From assembly GCA_963790045.1 (NCBI GenBank), contig CAWBMS010000011.1, positions 248,001 to 312,000 on the forward strand: DNA of 64,000 bases. The letters run 5' to 3'. Each line of letters starts with the position of its first letter. The stretch's first letter is position 1. Below, piece by piece: positions 62,561-64,000 of the stretch. The notes beneath the pieces are model-generated. The model ran no database searches. It had not been told where the DNA came from and saw only the letters and a list, made by a program, of their open reading frames with translations. The translations under genes were made by a program, and so were the position numbers. This DNA comes from DATKMP01 sp963790045. Its GTDB lineage: Bacteria; Bacteroidota; Ignavibacteria; UBA10030.

Positions 62561-63475
62561 TTATTTCTCGGTAGATGTAAAAAGATCCAGCAGGCGATCA
62601 AAATCATCGAGCGAATAAAATTCTACAACGATTTCACCGCGCCCACTGCCTTTTGTGTGGACTTTCACTTTTGTGCCGAGCGCTTGCCGTAACCGTTCTT
62701 CCAGCGATTGAATACTGGCGGAGGAATGTGCGTCATCTGATGCCCCGACAGATTTATTTTTCGGTTGTTGTTTGGAACGGACCATGTCCTCGACTTTCCG
62801 TACGGAAAGTCCGCCATCGAGAATTTTTTCGTACATCCGTAATTGCGTACGTTCGCTTGGCAGCGTAATGAGTGCGCGCGCGTGTCCCATGGAAATTTTA
62901 TCTTTGCGCAATCCTTCTTGAATTTTTGTCGGCAGTTTCAGCAAGCGAATAAAATTTGTTACCGTGCTGCGGTCTTTGCCGACGCGCTGGGCAATATCTT
63001 CCGGCACAAGACGGCATTCATCCATTAATCGCTGGTAAGCAATTGCGACTTCCATCGGATTCAAATACTCGCGCTGAATATTTTCGATGAGCGCAAGTTC
63101 CAACATTTCTTCGTCGGTGGCAACAGCGATGATGTACGCAGGAATGTTCCGCAATTTTGCACCCTGTGCAGCACGAAGGCGACGCTCACCGGAAATAAGC
63201 TGGTATCCATTCGACACACGGCGAACTGTGATCGGCTGAATAATTCCTTTTTCTCGAATGGATTTGGTTAATTCTTCCAGCGCACTTTGGTCGAAATCGG
63301 TACGTGGCTGGAATGGATTCGGTTGTATCTTAGAAATTTCAACGCTAGCAATAATACCGATCTCGCCGCTATCGCGTTCGACAGCACCTTCCTGTACGCT
63401 CACTTCCGTGAGCGGTGTCTTTGGAATTAAGGCACTTAGCCCACGTCCGAGTACGGATTTCTTCGGTGTTGTCAT
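62561..63475 (-). CDS. parB: chromosome partitioning protein ParB
   Basis: 304 residues. N-terminal GRGLSALIPKT (the usual ParB beginning), then IQPNPFQPRTDFDQSALEEL, SGERRLRAAQGAKLRNIPAY with the CTPase motif GERRLRAA, the helix-turn-helix region LVPEDIAQRVGKDRSTVTNF, and KISMGHARALITL, followed by a C-terminal dimerisation part (GRGEIVVEFYSLDDFDRLLD). Binds parS near the origin. It overlaps or abuts parA (3-base gap). No parS site was noticed in the window. Confidence 0.96.
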   Translation of the reverse strand: MTTPKKSVLGRGLSALIPKTPLTEVSVQEGAVERDSGEIGIIASVEISKIQPNPFQPRTDFDQSALEELTKSIREKGIIQPITVRRVSNGYQLISGERRLRAAQGAKLRNIPAYIIAVATDEEMLELALIENIQREYLNPMEVAIAYQRLMDECRLVPEDIAQRVGKDRSTVTNFIRLLKLPTKIQEGLRKDKISMGHARALITLPSERTQLRMYEKILDGGLSVRKVEDMVRSKQQPKNKSVGASDDAHSSASIQSLEERLRQALGTKVKVHTKGSGRGEIVVEFYSLDDFDRLLDLFTSTEK

Positions 63476-63478
63476 CTC

Positions 63479-64000
63479 TTACAGTTCTCCCACAGAATGA
63501 GGTTGCATCATCGGCGCGACGGAGAAAAATTTATTATTCTTCAAAACTTCTTTTGCCAGGTCCATATAATGACGTGAGCCGGCGGAAACAGCATCGTACA
63601 AAATAATCGGTTTGCCGAAACTCGGCGCTTCACTCAAACGAATATTGCGCGAAACGATAGTGGTAAAAACTTTATCGCCGAAATATCGCTTTACTTCATC
63701 TACAATTTGATTAGAAAGCCGCAAGCGTGAATCGAACATCGTCATCAATACGCCTTCAATATCAAGATTGGCGTTCAATGTTTTCTTCACCATATTGATG
63801 GTGCTGAACAATTGTCCCAATCCTTCCAATGCAAAATATTCGCATTGGACCGGAATGAGGATTGAATCAGCGACGGTGAGGGCATTGAGCGTCAGCAAGC
63901 CGAGAGACGGCGGACAATCGATGATGATAAAATCAAATCGGTCTTTAATCGGTTGGAGTGCTGTCGTCAACAGGTGCTCACGATTTTCCGCTCCGACCAA
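63479..64000 (-). CDS. parA: chromosome partitioning ATPase ParA/Soj (5'-partial)
   Basis: The frame is open at the right edge, so the N-terminal part with Walker A lies outside. The visible 173 residues contain the ATPase motifs DFIIIDCPPSLGLLTLNALT, VQCEYFALEGLGQL, GVLMTMFDSRLRLSNQIVDE and NIRLSEAPSFGKPIILYDAV of chromosomal Soj/ParA. Partner of the downstream parB gene. Its presence suggests, but does not prove, that the chromosomal origin lies not far away. Confidence 0.93.
   Translation of the reverse strand: MVGAENREHLLTTALQPIKDRFDFIIIDCPPSLGLLTLNALTVADSILIPVQCEYFALEGLGQLFSTINMVKKTLNANLDIEGVLMTMFDSRLRLSNQIVDEVKRYFGDKVFTTIVSRNIRLSEAPSFGKPIILYDAVSAGSRHYMDLAKEVLKNNKFFSVAPMMQPHSVGEL

Noticed and set aside
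62561..64000. parS site near parAB
   Set aside because: No sequence close to TGTTCCACGTGGAACA was noticed in the window.

Overview
The window looks like a chromosomal segment of a Bacteroidota/Chlorobi-group bacterium of Ignavibacteria type. The evidence is a type IX (Por) C-terminal sorting domain of the NPFNPTT kind, a bacillithiol glycosyltransferase (BshA), a bacterial geranylgeranylglyceryl phosphate synthase, SPOR and DUF5683 proteins, many beta-barrel outer-membrane proteins and a chromosomal-type ParA/ParB pair. The clade is an inference; there is no rRNA in the window. The DNA is moderately AT-rich, and one stretch (about 44.98-47.98 kb) is visibly richer in A/T than the rest.

Layout. 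0-6 kb: a drug-efflux operon of YbhGFSR type (membrane fusion protein, two separate ABC ATPases, a TolC inserted between them, two ABC-2 permeases). 6-10 kb: a stand-alone receiver protein, a secreted carboxylesterase, an NTF2-like protein and about 1.1 kb of repeat-rich non-coding DNA. 10-17 kb: an envelope block (large TPR protein, outer-membrane barrel, SPOR protein, TonB protein). 17-25 kb: mostly minus-strand housekeeping (gmhA, GGGP synthase, alaS, clpS, icd, HIT protein). 25-31.6 kb: a propeller-type sensor kinase, two response regulators and a secreted GLUG-repeat protein, joined by stop/start overlaps and bounded by a 5' half of tRNA-Leu(UAA) on the left and an intact tRNA-Leu(CAA) on the right. 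31.8-44.6 kb: a large outer-membrane protein, ogt, a UvrD/PcrA helicase, a ModF-like ATPase, a nitroreductase, small exported proteins and bshA, with dispersed palindromic repeats. 44.6-48 kb: a 21-bp minisatellite followed by a catalytically dead Argonaute and an intact SIR2-type NADase, a probable abortive-infection defence pair. 49-51 kb: a DUF559 gene and an ABC exporter. 51.3-59 kb: the suf iron-sulfur operon headed by an Rrf2 regulator, then superoxide dismutase. 59-64 kb: a helical protein, TerC, DUF6485, DUF5683, RidA, ParB and ParA.

Eight genes are broken as sequenced, by eight frameshifts (seven of them net +1) and one in-frame stop. Several are normally essential or sit in otherwise intact operons (alaS, sufB, uvrD), so consensus errors are the simplest explanation.

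The most interesting system is the Argonaute-SIR2 pair. It matches in layout the described long-B pAgo systems whose inactive Argonaute is paired with a separate SIR2 effector, but this Argonaute is short (632 aa), appears to have little or no PAZ domain, and lies directly downstream of a 21-bp repeat array. Other notable items are two minisatellite loci with the same 21-bp period, a palindromic repeat present in two inverted copies about 40 kb apart, a leader hairpin plus candidate operator in front of the suf operon, and a short remnant of a polyprenyl glycosylphosphotransferase gene downstream of gmhA.
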